This document shows, one piece after another, positions 18,608 through 29,129 of a stretch of 64,000 nt of DNA. The stretch lies in contig CALAZW010000067.1 in assembly GCA_937926545.1 (NCBI GenBank), positions 24,230 to 88,229 of the forward strand. The letters run 5' to 3'. Below the pieces are notes generated by a model. It had not been told where the DNA came from. It saw only the letters and a list, made by a program, of their open reading frames with translations, and did not search any database. The position numbers were made by a program, and so were the translations under genes. How positions within the stretch are numbered: position 1 is the stretch's first letter; every line of letters begins with the position of its first letter. The DNA is from an uncultured Helcococcus sp. GTDB lineage: Bacteria > Bacillota > Clostridia > Tissierellales > Peptoniphilaceae.

Positions 18608-19741
18608 TTAAATAATATCTACAAAGAAGGTATTACTCACATCTATTCCATAGTCAGTAAAGCTTAAACGACCATTTTCTATCTTGATAGTCCTGTAGGC
18701 CAGGTGCCTATCTAGCACATCCTTATATTTCCCATAAAAGTCTATTTTGAATCTTTTTTCCAACTGATCAATGGAAAAGCCCTCTGTTTTTCTCATGTTC
18801 ATGATGATATATTCCTTCTCCCTTTCTTCCAGGCTCAAATCTTCTACCAGGGCCAAGGGTTTCTTTCCCAGGGCCAGATCAGCATGATAGTCCTTTAGCT
18901 TTCTATGGTTGGAAAATCTTTTTAGTCCCAGGTTGGATGAAGAGCCCAAGCCCAGGCCCAAATAGTCCTTTAGCTCCCAGTACTTTTTATTGTGAACAGA
19001 TTCATAGCCTTTCTTGGCAAAATTTGAAATCTCATACCTATCAAAGCCATTGATGGCCAGGAAAAATACTGCTTCATGATACATCTGCCTTTCCAAGTCA
19101 TCATCGAAAAGTGAGATCTTGCCAGAGTTTAGCCAGTGATCAAACATGGTCTTTTCCTCCAAGATCAAGGAGTAGTAGGATATGTGATTAATATCAAGGC
19201 CTATAATCTTTTCCAAATCTTCTCTTAGGACAGCCATATCCTGCTTGGGATTGGCCATCATCATATCTATACTAATGTTTTTGGCCCCATTCTTTCTTAA
19301 AAGTTCTATGTCCTTCTTAACTATTTCATAGGAATGTCTCCTGCCCAGGATTTTTAAGATTTCCTGATCAAAGGTTTGAACTCCCAGGGAAAACCTATTA
19401 ATCCCTGCCTCCAAATAGGTCCTTACCTTCTTGTCAGTAAGGGTATCTGGATTCATTTCTATACTGATTTCAGCTCCTTCTTCCAGCTGGAAGTTTTCTT
19501 TTATGGCCTTCATTATCCTTCTAATATGGTCGGCCTTAATATAGGAAGGGGTTCCTCCCCCTATAAATATACTGTCCAAGCTATAGTCCTCTCCTTCATA
19601 AAGACTGATTTCCTTTAAAAGGGAATCTATATAATCATCTATCATAAAATCCACATTGGAATAGGTTAAAAAGTCACAGTAGTTACACTTGTAGGGACAA
19701 AAGGGTATATGGACATATAGGCCTATACTTTCATTTTTCAT
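18608..19741 (-). CDS. hemW: Radical-SAM heme chaperone HemW-like protein
   Basis: The 377-aa protein is a HemW/HemN-like radical-SAM protein with the cluster motif C15-x3-C19-x2-C22 (HIPFCPYKCNYCDF). The conserved GGGTPSYI SAM-binding segment and NPDTL follow. HemW proteins bind heme and act as chaperones rather than coproporphyrinogen oxidases. It occupies the usual lepA-hemW-hrcA position, except that a CHAD-domain gene intervenes. An AAGGAGA site precedes the ATG. Confidence 0.93.
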   Translation of the reverse strand: MKNESIGLYVHIPFCPYKCNYCDFLTYSNVDFMIDDYIDSLLKEISLYEGEDYSLDSIFIGGGTPSYIKADHIRRIMKAIKENFQLEEGAEISIEMNPDTLTDKKVRTYLEAGINRFSLGVQTFDQEILKILGRRHSYEIVKKDIELLRKNGAKNISIDMMMANPKQDMAVLREDLEKIIGLDINHISYYSLILEEKTMFDHWLNSGKISLFDDDLERQMYHEAVFFLAINGFDRYEISNFAKKGYESVHNKKYWELKDYLGLGLGSSSNLGLKRFSNHRKLKDYHADLALGKKPLALVEDLSLEEREKEYIIMNMRKTEGFSIDQLEKRFKIDFYGKYKDVLDRHLAYRTIKIENGRLSFTDYGIDVSNTFFVDII

Positions 19742-19757
19742 AATTTCTCCTTTAAAA

Positions 19758-19783
19758 AAACTGTTTAATAAATTAAACAGTTT
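19758..19783 (-). terminator. Terminator after the SixA-like/CHAD gene
   Basis: AAACTGTTTAA and TTAAACAGTTT pair around a 4-nt loop and are followed on the minus strand by TTTTT. It lies in the 50-bp gap before hemW, so hemW transcription depends on read-through or a promoter not seen here. Confidence 0.8.
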
Positions 19784-19791
19784 AGTCTTTT

Positions 19792-21096
19792 CTAATTTTC
19801 TTTTATCTTCTTTAATACATCCTTGATAATAGCCTCTTCCTTGTCAATATATAGGTCAATGTCATCCTTGGCCTTAATATCGTCCCAAAGGTCTTCTCTA
19901 AGATATTTAATCTTATACATCTTATTATAAAGCAGCCTAAAATCATCATCATTTTTTATGGCCAACCTATAAAAATCATCATCTACTGCTGAGTTGGTCA
20001 GTAGGGATAGTTCATAGGTAAAGATATATTTTTCATTTATGGACTTAATCTCCCATAGGTCATCCAGGTCCATATCCTCTAGATCGCCTATATTTTCTTC
20101 CACATAGGTCCTAAGTTCAGCTAACTTCTCATCTAAGACTTCTTGAAACTCCCTACAGGTGAAGGCTTCTTCCCTGTCATCATTGTTGATAGATCTTAGG
20201 GTGTTTTTCAGGATACTATTGAAAAGCTTACGGCCATCATAGGATACAAAATACTTTTTAAGTATATGTTCTTCCCTATATTTTATCTTTACAACTTCAT
20301 CATAGATTTGATTTTCTCCCATGCCCAAGGCTTCTAGGGATATGACAAGTAGATCCAACATTCTCACATTGGTTAACTGGTCATTTATTATCTCTATTCT
20401 CTCCTTGATCTTTCTAAAGTACTTTTGATTTAAGCAGGGTTCCAAAATATCTATAAGATTGATGAACCTTCTATTTTCACTTCTAAGCTTATAAATATTT
20501 GAAGTATTGGTTATATCATCAATAACCCTATACCTGTTATTGATAAGTTCCTGGTAGTTGGATAAAAGCAACATGGCAAACCATCTGTCCATGCTCTCAT
20601 CTGAACACTTGTCAAACTTGGCCACTTCTATGGAGTGGTTTTCCTTCCACACTCCTAAAAGATGGGCATAGCCCTCTTCCTTGTCCAAGGTTATATAGGC
20701 TGACTCCATGGGCCTTAATTTAATCTCAGCCCCGGTCAACTTCTCAATCCACTGTCCAATAGTCGGCTCCTGGTCGACTATTAGGACAACTTCTTCTGAT
20801 GTATTATGGATTTGCCTAAGAAACTTCTCATAATTTCCCTCATTGAGGAAGTTATAGCTTTTTTCTCCAGCCACATTTATATTTTCTTTTAAATACTTGA
20901 CATTTTTTCTAGCCTTATCAGTTCCTGATGACCAAATTACAATATCTTGTACCCTATCCAACATTAGGGATAGGTCGTAGATCTGTCTACTTTTCTTTTG
21001 AGCATTTAAGTCTAGGGAATTGTATAAATTATCCTCAATTTCCTTTTCGTCTTCTATTGAATCTAAGTCACCGTACCTGTAAAAAACTATATCCAT
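19792..21096 (-). CDS. SixA-like (degenerate histidine phosphatase) plus CHAD domain protein
   Basis: This 434-aa cytosolic protein looks like a two-domain fusion. Residues 1-~150 resemble SixA-type histidine phosphatases by pattern: RYG (7-9) where active enzymes have RHG, SSGTDKAR (56-63) for S-S-x-x-x-R-A, and DQEP (108-111) for GHEP. Both catalytic histidines would be missing. Residues ~169-430 resemble a CHAD domain, an all-helical polyphosphate-binding fold, with IYKLRSENRR (201-210) and VRMLDLL (244-250) matching its signature helices. The gene is inserted between lepA and hemW, with AAGAGGT before the ATG. Domain calls are by eye; a regulatory or phosphate-sensing role is inference. 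Confidence 0.68.
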   Translation of the reverse strand: MDIVFYRYGDLDSIEDEKEIEDNLYNSLDLNAQKKSRQIYDLSLMLDRVQDIVIWSSGTDKARKNVKYLKENINVAGEKSYNFLNEGNYEKFLRQIHNTSEEVVLIVDQEPTIGQWIEKLTGAEIKLRPMESAYITLDKEEGYAHLLGVWKENHSIEVAKFDKCSDESMDRWFAMLLLSNYQELINNRYRVIDDITNTSNIYKLRSENRRFINLIDILEPCLNQKYFRKIKERIEIINDQLTNVRMLDLLVISLEALGMGENQIYDEVVKIKYREEHILKKYFVSYDGRKLFNSILKNTLRSINNDDREEAFTCREFQEVLDEKLAELRTYVEENIGDLEDMDLDDLWEIKSINEKYIFTYELSLLTNSAVDDDFYRLAIKNDDDFRLLYNKMYKIKYLREDLWDDIKAKDDIDLYIDKEEAIIKDVLKKIKEN

Positions 21097-21105
21097 AATT
21101 ACCTC

Positions 21106-22917
21106 TTAATTCTCTTCGTCATATTTTAACACTGATAAGAAGGCCTCTTGAGGAACCTGAACTGTTCCTATAGATCTCATTCTCTTCTTTCCTTCTTTTT
21201 GTTTTTCTAATAATTTTTTCTTTCTGGAAATGTCCCCACCATAACACTTGGCTAGAACGTCCTTTCTCAAGGCCCTAACACTTTCCCTGGCAATTACCTT
21301 GGAACCTATGGTGGCCTGAACTGGAATCATAAACTGATGTCTTGGTATTTCATCCTTTAACTTGTTGGCAATCTTTCTGCCCCTATCATAGGCCTTGTCC
21401 CTATGAACTATGGTTGATAGGGCATCTACCAACTCTCCATTTAAGAGGATGTCTAATCTTACCAAGTCAGATTTTTGATAGCCCTTGTATTCATAGTCAA
21501 AAGAAGCATAGCCTCTAGTCTTTGACTTTAGAGCATCAAAAAAGTCATAGATTACTTCGTTAAGAGGTAGGATGTATTTGATGGTAACCCTATTCTTATC
21601 CAGGTAAACCATGTTTTCATAAATTCCCCTTCTCTCCTGGCATAACTCCATGATAGGTCCTATATAGTCCTTAGGAGTCATAATTGAAGCTTCTACTATA
21701 GGTTCTTCTATATATTCTATAGTGGTTTCTTCTGGGAAATCTGTTGGGTTTTGGATTTGTAGTTCACTGCCATCCTTAAGCTTAACCCTGTAGATTACAG
21801 AAGGTGCAGTTGCTATAATATCCAGGTTAAATTCCCTGTCCAATCTTTCTTGGATGATTTCCATGTGTAAAAGTCCTAAGAAACCACATCTAAATCCAAA
21901 GCCTAGGGCAACTGATGATTCTGGTTCAAAAACTAGAGAAGCATCATTTACCTGAAGTTTTTCCAAGGCCTCCCTAATACTGTTGTAGGATTCACCTTCA
22001 GCAGGATAAAGACCTGAGTAAACCATAGGAACAACCTTTTTATAGCCTTCCAAGGCCTCTTCAGCAGGGTCTTCATTGTCAGTTATAGTATCACCAACTC
22101 TCGCTTCCTTGATATTTTTAATGGAGGCTACCACATAGCCAACATCTCCAGCACTTATTTGGTCTGTTGGAGTCTTGGTCCTAACCGAGTAACCAACTTC
22201 ATTTACTTCAAAAACAGAGCCTGTAGACATCATCTTTATTTCCATGCCTGGCTTAATGGCTCCATCCATAACCCTCACCAACATGACAACCCCTGTATAG
22301 GAATCGTAGTAGGAGTCAAAGATCATGGCCTTTAATTTGCCATTTTCATCGCCTTCTGGCGCTGGTATTTCCTTTACTATGGCCTCTAAAACATCTTCTA
22401 TGTTCAAGCCTTCCTTGGCTGAAATACAAGGTGTATTTTCAGTGTCAAAGGCTAATATTTCTTCTATTTCTTCCTTTACTTCATCAATTCTAGCTGATGG
22501 TAAATCAATCTTGTTAATAACTGGAACTATCTCTAGGCTTTGGTCCATAGCCAAGTATGTATTAGCTAGGGTTTGGGCTTCTACTCCCTGGGTAGCATCC
22601 ACTATAAGTAAGGCTCCCTCACAGGCTGCAAGAGATCTGGATACCTCGTAGTTAAAGTCCACATGACCTGGTGTGTCTATTAGGTTTAGCATGTATCTTT
22701 CCCCATCCTTGGCATCGTAAAAAATCTTTATAGCCTTTAATTTAATAGTAATTCCTCTTTCCTTTTCCAATTCCATGGAATCCAGTAGTCTATCTTCCAT
22801 TTCCCTTTTGGTTAAACTACCTGTCTTTTCAATAAGCCTATCTGCCAAGGTTGACTTTCCATGGTCAATATGGGCAATTATGGAAAAATTCCTAATATTC
22901 TCTTTCTTTATTTTCAT
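21106..22917 (-). CDS. lepA: Elongation factor 4 (LepA)
   Basis: This 603-aa translational GTPase back-translocates or remodels stalled ribosomes. G1 is AHIDHGKST (15-23), DTPGH and NKID follow, and the LepA-specific C-terminal domain ends near [19 protein letters not shown]. The frame opens at TTG 22932, but GGAGG lies immediately before the ATG at 22917, which is taken as start. It follows the signal peptidase genes. Confidence 0.97.
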   Translation of the reverse strand: MKIKKENIRNFSIIAHIDHGKSTLADRLIEKTGSLTKREMEDRLLDSMELEKERGITIKLKAIKIFYDAKDGERYMLNLIDTPGHVDFNYEVSRSLAACEGALLIVDATQGVEAQTLANTYLAMDQSLEIVPVINKIDLPSARIDEVKEEIEEILAFDTENTPCISAKEGLNIEDVLEAIVKEIPAPEGDENGKLKAMIFDSYYDSYTGVVMLVRVMDGAIKPGMEIKMMSTGSVFEVNEVGYSVRTKTPTDQISAGDVGYVVASIKNIKEARVGDTITDNEDPAEEALEGYKKVVPMVYSGLYPAEGESYNSIREALEKLQVNDASLVFEPESSVALGFGFRCGFLGLLHMEIIQERLDREFNLDIIATAPSVIYRVKLKDGSELQIQNPTDFPEETTIEYIEEPIVEASIMTPKDYIGPIMELCQERRGIYENMVYLDKNRVTIKYILPLNEVIYDFFDALKSKTRGYASFDYEYKGYQKSDLVRLDILLNGELVDALSTIVHRDKAYDRGRKIANKLKDEIPRHQFMIPVQATIGSKVIARESVRALRKDVLAKCYGGDISRKKKLLEKQKEGKKRMRSIGTVQVPQEAFLSVLKYDEEN

Positions 22918-22928
22918 TGATCCTCCAT

Positions 22929-23483
22929 TCATTTTGAAAAAATACTCTTTCTAAGAACTCGCCCCCTGACCTGGTCCACATCTATTGTTCCATAAAACCT
23001 GGAATCTATAGATCCAAAACTCTCCCTATTATCACCCAGCACAAAAAGGTGGTTCTTGTCAATATACCACTTGTTTTGATTGTAGGTATGGGTAAAGTCC
23101 TCGTCCAAGTAGTCTTCTTCCAGGACCTGACCATTGACATAAACCCTTCCGTCATAGATTTCTACGACTTCACCTGGTTTGGCGATTATTCTCTTTATAT
23201 AGTATTCTTCATCCCTTCCCTTAAAAATAATTATATCCCTATGTCTTAAATCTTCTGCATCTAGCCTAAGCTTGCTAATCAAGACCCTGTCTCCATCTCC
23301 ATAGAGGGGTTGCATGGACTGACCGCTTACAGTTAGGATGCTAAAAAATAAATTATTTACAATTAAAAATAGAATTAAGCCTGAAAAGACTACTATAGCA
23401 CAATTTAAGATAAATTTATTAAAACGTGCTAGTTTTTTTTGCCTTCTCATTTGTCTCTTTAATTCTATTCTATCATCAATCAT
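22929..23483 (-). CDS. lepB: Signal peptidase I, paralogue 2
   Basis: The 184-aa type I signal peptidase has one N-terminal membrane helix (~24-48), catalytic Ser56 (VSGQSM) and Lys97 (YIKRII). The [16 protein letters not shown] box is the family signature, with a slightly variant second part (normally S-x-D-S-R). It cleaves signal peptides on the outer membrane face. It lies 5 nt after the first lepB. A GGAGG is 15 nt upstream, unusually far, so translation may be coupled to the upstream gene. Confidence 0.93.
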   Translation of the reverse strand: MIDDRIELKRQMRRQKKLARFNKFILNCAIVVFSGLILFLIVNNLFFSILTVSGQSMQPLYGDGDRVLISKLRLDAEDLRHRDIIIFKGRDEEYYIKRIIAKPGEVVEIYDGRVYVNGQVLEEDYLDEDFTHTYNQNKWYIDKNHLFVLGDNRESFGSIDSRFYGTIDVDQVRGRVLRKSIFSK

Positions 23484-23488
23484 TTTAT

Positions 23489-24037
23489 TTAATAAAGTCC
23501 TCCAAAGGCCTGACCAAATGGATAAAACCTAAATACTGCCTTGCCGATTATCCTATCCACCTTGACTGGTCCAAAATCTCTTGAATCCTTGCTCTTACCT
23601 GGCAACCTATTGTCGCCCATTAAAAAGTACTCATCTGCGTCCAACTTCCATTCAAATCCCACAATATTTTCAGTGTAATCAGTATTTATATAATCTTCTT
23701 CAAATAATTCTCCGTTTATATATACCCCGCCATCAATAACTTGAACAACTTCTCCGGGCATACCCACTATTCTTTTTACATAGTCATCATGTTCATCATA
23801 CTTCATTATAACTATATCACCTCTTTTGAGTTCCTTAAACTTTAGGCTGATCTTGCTGACTATCAACCTGTCATTGTCATGAAGGGTTTCCTCCATGGAA
23901 CTTCCTGATACCTTGGTGGGTTCAAAAACATAATTCTTTATTAAAAGGGATAAAATCACGGCAAAGATAAAAGCCTTTACCCAATCCATGGCCCCCATTT
24001 CAATCTCATCTTTTTTTGTATTTTTATTTTCTTCCAT
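23489..24037 (-). CDS. lepB: Signal peptidase I, paralogue 1
   Basis: The 182-aa protein is a canonical SPase I with one membrane helix (~18-35), Ser47 (GSSM), Lys88 (YVKRIVG) and the GDNRLPGKSKDSRDFGPV box. It is adjacent and parallel to the second lepB and upstream of lepA. In B. subtilis gpr and spoIIP lie in this interval. It is divergent from rpsT. Confidence 0.95.
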   Translation of the reverse strand: MEENKNTKKDEIEMGAMDWVKAFIFAVILSLLIKNYVFEPTKVSGSSMEETLHDNDRLIVSKISLKFKELKRGDIVIMKYDEHDDYVKRIVGMPGEVVQVIDGGVYINGELFEEDYINTDYTENIVGFEWKLDADEYFLMGDNRLPGKSKDSRDFGPVKVDRIIGKAVFRFYPFGQAFGGLY

Positions 24038-24108
24038 CTCAAACTCCTATACTTATTATCTGTACTATTATATCATAATTAATTTTATTAATAAATGATT
24101 ATCAAGTC

Positions 24109-24137
24109 TTGATTTTATGACTTAAAGATGATACAAT
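24109..24137 (+). promoter_or_regulatory. Promoter of rpsT
   Basis: TTGATT (24109-24114) and TACAAT (24132-24137) are 17 bp apart, with a TG extending the -10. GAGGAGGTGA precedes the start codon. Confidence 0.72.
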
Positions 24138-24184
24138 TACTGTTGTTATTAATTCAATTAGACAATACTTGAGGAGGTGAAGAT

Positions 24185-24454
24185 ATGGCAAATATAAAAT
24201 CTGCTATTAAGAGAATTGATGTTACTGAAAGACAAACTCTAAACAATAAGAGCAAAAAGAGCGAAATTAAAACTCTAATTAAGAAATTTGATTTAGCTTT
24301 AGAAGGAAACAATGTAGAAGAAGCTAAAGAAACCTTAAAATTAATTGACAAGAAATTAAAAAGAGCATCACTTGCAAATGTAATACATCCAAATGCTGCC
24401 TCAAGAAAAATTAGTCAATTACAAAAAAGATTAAACGAAGCAGAAGCTGCATAA
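24185..24454 (+). CDS. rpsT: 30S ribosomal protein S20
   Basis: The 89-aa basic helical protein is S20 of the 30S subunit. It begins MANIKSAIKRIDVTERQTLN and contains the conserved HPNAASRKISQLQKRLN segment. It is on the opposite strand from its neighbours, as is usual for rpsT in this block, with its own promoter and terminator. Confidence 0.97.
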   Translation: MANIKSAIKRIDVTERQTLNNKSKKSEIKTLIKKFDLALEGNNVEEAKETLKLIDKKLKRASLANVIHPNAASRKISQLQKRLNEAEAA

Positions 24455-24461
24455 TAAAAAA

Positions 24462-24493
24462 AACTTCAATTTTCATTGAAGTTTTTATTTTTT
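24462..24493. terminator. Bidirectional terminator between rpsT and a membrane-protein gene
   Basis: The perfect stem AACTTCAAT/ATTGAAGTT with a TTTC loop has T-runs on both sides (TTTATTTTTTT on plus, TTTTTTTATTA on minus). It can serve rpsT and the convergent gene. Confidence 0.88.
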
Positions 24494-24497
24494 TAAA

Positions 24498-24944
24498 CTA
24501 TTTTATTTCCAACTTTTCTTTTCCCAACTTTTCTTCCAAAAGACTCACTAATTCATCTTCATCTTCCAGCTTAAAATATAGCCTTTGGTCCAAATAGTCT
24601 CCTATGATGGTAAGCCTTAAATACTTGGTTCTTTCTATTCTTACCTTGTCTATGGTCTCCCACTTAAAAAGTCTTTGATATCTATAGTTAACAAGTAGGC
24701 CATCTTCCTTTACTCCTTCAGCCATCTGCATTAAAAGCAAGTCTATAAAACCTAAAACAGCCGTCAAGTAATGATACCAGGCCTGGCCATAATAAAAGCC
24801 TATAAATAAAAAGATTAGACCGGCCAAAAGGATAGTAACTTTTTCCCCACTGGTTATGGTAGCCTTCATCTTTAGCTGGCTTAAATGTCTTATTGGTCCC
24901 AGGGCCAGTATCACAAATATTATTGGTACTAAATAATTTTTCAT
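24498..24944 (-). CDS. Uncharacterised membrane protein with PH-like C-terminal domain
   Basis: The 148-aa product has three predicted membrane helices (~5-20, 36-52, 56-74) and a soluble C-terminal domain. That domain begins near EGVKEDGLLVNYRYQRLF and has a beta-rich pattern ending in an amphipathic helix, reminiscent of bacterial PH-like domains in YcxB/YdbS-type proteins. I do not recognise the family. It follows holA by 8 nt and is probably in its operon. Confidence 0.75.
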   Translation of the reverse strand: MKNYLVPIIFVILALGPIRHLSQLKMKATITSGEKVTILLAGLIFLFIGFYYGQAWYHYLTAVLGFIDLLLMQMAEGVKEDGLLVNYRYQRLFKWETIDKVRIERTKYLRLTIIGDYLDQRLYFKLEDEDELVSLLEEKLGKEKLEIK

Positions 24945-24952
24945 CTTTTCTC

Positions 24953-25981
24953 CTAACTGGCCATTCTAACTATAAGTAATTCAAGTAGAAGGTCCATATC
25001 TCCACTGGATGTTTTTATCTTTTTTTCCATGTCATAGCATCTGGCATGCAGGTCTTCCAACTGGCTAAACTTAAATCTTTTAGTGTGGCTGGTCAACTTA
25101 TCATATTCAAAGCTGGACATGCCTATATATTTCATGGCCGTTTGCTTGGACAGCCTTCTTCTTTGGCTATCCCTTACCATAATCAGGTTTCTAATCTGCC
25201 TTAAAACCATATAGTAGATCCTAAAGGGATCGTAATTGGCCCTGAGCATGCCCCTATAAAGATAGATGGCCTGGCTGGCATTTTTTTCGCTTATGGCGTC
25301 CAAAAGGTGAAAGATATTCTCGTCATAGTTTTCCACCATGGTATAGTCTATTTCTTCCTTGGTCAAGGGTCTGGTTCCCAGATTATTTATTAGCTTCAAA
25401 AGCTCATTTTCCACATCGTAAAGGGTCTTTTTAGAATCCTTTTCCAAATAGGCTGTTTTTTGTCCTATAAAGTCAGCCACATTATTGTCCAACTTCATCT
25501 TGTTTTTAGCAAAGGCCTTTTTTATAAAGCCAGTCAACTGGCTTCTATTAAGTCTTTCCACCTCAACCAGGTCCCCATACTTAACCACCTGCTTGACAAA
25601 CTTGCCCTTAAAGAGCTTTTCCCCCTTAAAGGCCATAATGAGTATGGTGGACGGGTTAAAGTCCTTAAAAAGCCCTTCTAGCTCATCTAGAAAGTCCTTA
25701 TTCTTACTAAGCTTGTCCTTTTCCAGGCCCATCCTGTCTATGATCACAATTTTTTTATCTGAAAACATGGGCAGGGTTTCTATGGCTGAAATAACGTCCC
25801 TATGGTCGCTTTTTTCAAAATCAAACTGGTTGAAATTAAAGTCTAAAAAACCATCATCCATTAAACTGGCCTTTAAACTATCTATTAAAAGATCGTAAAG
25901 ATAGGGCTCATTGACCTGGATCAGGTTAATGTTTTTTATTGTCTTGTCATCTATTTTTTTTAAGAGATCTAAATAGTCCAT
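24953..25981 (-). CDS. holA: DNA polymerase III subunit delta
   Basis: The 342-aa protein is the clamp-loader delta subunit that opens the beta clamp. The N-terminal module has the PFS-to-CPF-like segment VISAIETLPMFSDKKIVIIDRM. The middle contains TILIMAF and a lid region, and the C-terminal helical collar has NLIMVRDSQRRRL. B. subtilis YqeN lies at the same place beside rpsT and comEC; here comEC has moved away. Confidence 0.92.
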   Translation of the reverse strand: MDYLDLLKKIDDKTIKNINLIQVNEPYLYDLLIDSLKASLMDDGFLDFNFNQFDFEKSDHRDVISAIETLPMFSDKKIVIIDRMGLEKDKLSKNKDFLDELEGLFKDFNPSTILIMAFKGEKLFKGKFVKQVVKYGDLVEVERLNRSQLTGFIKKAFAKNKMKLDNNVADFIGQKTAYLEKDSKKTLYDVENELLKLINNLGTRPLTKEEIDYTMVENYDENIFHLLDAISEKNASQAIYLYRGMLRANYDPFRIYYMVLRQIRNLIMVRDSQRRRLSKQTAMKYIGMSSFEYDKLTSHTKRFKFSQLEDLHARCYDMEKKIKTSSGDMDLLLELLIVRMAS

Positions 25982-26061
25982 TTTTTATCCTTTACTTGTT
26001 TCTAATATTCTAATATTGGGTAAGTATTACTTATATTATATAGTAAATGGAGGTTTATTTC

Positions 26062-26403
26062 ATGGAAAATAAGAAGGAAAAAATTAATAAATTAAAAAAA
26101 GCAAATACTCTTCTATATGTTTTAGCCCTGCTTTTTGCCCTGCTATTCATACTTAGACAGGTATTTTTTATAGATCTTACAGGCTTTCTAAATTTCCACC
26201 CCAAGGGTTATGTACTTTTAACCGTTTTCTCAGGTGGACTTTTACTGGTATCAGCCTTTTTAGAATATAGGATAGCCAAATTAAAGGAAGAAAAATTAAA
26301 TATGTCTTCCCTTATTTTAGATATTGTCCTATCCCTTTTAATCATTTCATACGGGATCTATCAATTTAATCTACCCGTGGGCTACTGCCCTTTTAACCCA
26401 TAA
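26062..26403 (+). CDS. Uncharacterised small membrane protein
   Basis: The 113-aa product has a basic N terminus (MENKKEKINKLKKANT) and three hydrophobic helices (~18-33, 50-70 and 85-103). The tail ends PVGYCPFNP. The frame has an earlier ATG at 26047, but that overlaps the GGAGG used by the ATG at 26062. No family was recognised. It is a single gene between holA and the convergent atp operon, closed by a bidirectional terminator. Confidence 0.75.
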   Translation: MENKKEKINKLKKANTLLYVLALLFALLFILRQVFFIDLTGFLNFHPKGYVLLTVFSGGLLLVSAFLEYRIAKLKEEKLNMSSLILDIVLSLLIISYGIYQFNLPVGYCPFNP

Positions 26404-26407
26404 AAAA

Positions 26408-26430
26408 AACCTCCCTAGGGAGGTTCTTTT
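26408..26430. terminator. Bidirectional terminator between the membrane-protein gene and atpC
   Basis: The perfect palindrome AACCTCCCTAGGGAGGTT is followed by CTTTT on plus and preceded by A8 (T8 on minus). It closes the atp operon and the convergent gene. Confidence 0.88.
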
Positions 26431-26821
26431 ATTTCTTAGATAAAGAAAGTCTATTCATGGCCTTCTTAAGGGCAATTTCTGCTCTTACAGTGTCCACTTC
26501 AGCTCCAGAGCTAAGTCTTTTCTCAGCTCTTTTTTTAGCTTCCAAGGCCCTGTTATAGTCGATTTCATCAACCCATTCACAGGCGTCAGACATGATGACA
26601 ATCTTGTCGTCTCTCACGTCTAAATAGCCTCCTGCTATGGCTGCTTCTCTTTTTTTATCGGCTGTCTTTATCTGTAGTTTTCTAATGTCTAAAACTGTTA
26701 CAAAGGGAGTGTGTCCCTTCATAATGGCAAAGTCTCCTTCAACGCCTCTGGCGATTAACATGTCAATCTCCCCGTCAAAAAATACCTTGTCTGGAGTAAC
26801 TATTTTTAATTGTAAACTCAT
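26429..26821 (-). CDS. atpC: ATP synthase F1 epsilon subunit
   Basis: The 130-aa protein is the regulatory epsilon subunit of F1. It has the N-terminal beta-sandwich (LQLKIVTPDKVFFDGEID, FVTVLDIRKL) and a C-terminal two-helix segment (AKKRAEKRL...RAEIALKKAMNRL). It is the last gene of the atp operon, 10 nt after atpD. Confidence 0.96.
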   Translation of the reverse strand: MSLQLKIVTPDKVFFDGEIDMLIARGVEGDFAIMKGHTPFVTVLDIRKLQIKTADKKREAAIAGGYLDVRDDKIVIMSDACEWVDEIDYNRALEAKKRAEKRLSSGAEVDTVRAEIALKKAMNRLSLSKK

Positions 26822-26831
26822 AGTAGGACTC

Positions 26832-28232
<1,401 letters not shown>

Positions 28233-28250
28233 TTAAATCACTCCTTTGCT

Positions 28251-29111
28251 TTATTTAAGAGCTTCGGCTCCGCCGACTATTTCTGATATTTCCTGAGTGA
28301 TAGATGCTTGTCTAGCCCTATTGTATAAAAGTTCTAACTCATCTAATAACTCTTCCCCATTGGATGTGGCATTTTCCATGGCAGTTCTTCTAGATGCTTG
28401 CTCACTGGCAGATGCTTCTAAAAGGCAACCATAAATGGTCACATTGGTATATTGTCTAACCATTTGGGTTAGGACAACTGATGGTGAAGGTTCAAATTCT
28501 AATAAGGTGGTCTTGGCCTCTCCTGCATCTTCAAAACCTGTGGCAGGCAGAAGTTGTAGAACTTGTGGTTCCAGGTTCATAACCGAGTTAAACTTGGTAT
28601 AAACTACCACAACCTCATCGATTTTTTTATCCTTGTATAGGTTGGCCAAGTGATCTCCAATCCTACTTGCATCTTCACTGGAAGGCTCTTCTCCTACTGA
28701 TGTAAAATCTTCATTTAATCTACATCCAGTTTTTCTTAGGGCTTCAACCGCCCTAGTACCTGTTGTATAAATAATATTTTCTACATTGTCGTTTTTATTT
28801 ATGATTTTTTCCGCCTCTTTAACCACATTTATATTGTAGCCACCAGCCAGGCCCCTATCACTGGCAAGGACTAGGATAGCCCTTTTCTTGATTTCTCTTT
28901 TTTCCAAAAGAGGAGAATTAACCCCCTTGGTAAGAGATAGGATTTCATTGATGTTTTCATATACAGTTTCATAATATGGTCTGGTCTTTTCCAGGCGTGT
29001 TCTTGCTTTTCTTAGTTTTGCGGATGAAACCAGCTCCATAGCATTGGTAATTTGCATAATGCTACCAACACTACCAATTCTTCTTTTTATATCTTTCATG
29101 TTTTGAGCCAT
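28251..29111 (-). CDS. atpG: ATP synthase F1 gamma subunit
   Basis: The 286-aa central-stalk subunit starts with the conserved helix MKDIKRRIGSVGSIMQITNAMELVSSAKLRKA-type region and ends with TITQEISEIVGGA-like sequence (SITQEISEIVGGAEAL). The two long coiled-coil helices that enter the F1 cavity are at both ends. Order and spacing in the operon are standard. Confidence 0.97.
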   Translation of the reverse strand: MAQNMKDIKRRIGSVGSIMQITNAMELVSSAKLRKARTRLEKTRPYYETVYENINEILSLTKGVNSPLLEKREIKKRAILVLASDRGLAGGYNINVVKEAEKIINKNDNVENIIYTTGTRAVEALRKTGCRLNEDFTSVGEEPSSEDASRIGDHLANLYKDKKIDEVVVVYTKFNSVMNLEPQVLQLLPATGFEDAGEAKTTLLEFEPSPSVVLTQMVRQYTNVTIYGCLLEASASEQASRRTAMENATSNGEELLDELELLYNRARQASITQEISEIVGGAEALK

Positions 29112-29129
29112 TTCAAAACCTCTTTTCTA

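Noticed and set aside
22929..24037. Two adjacent lepB genes as a duplicated or broken single gene
   Set aside because: Both have full catalytic Ser/Lys and box sequences and differ widely, so they are separate functional paralogues.
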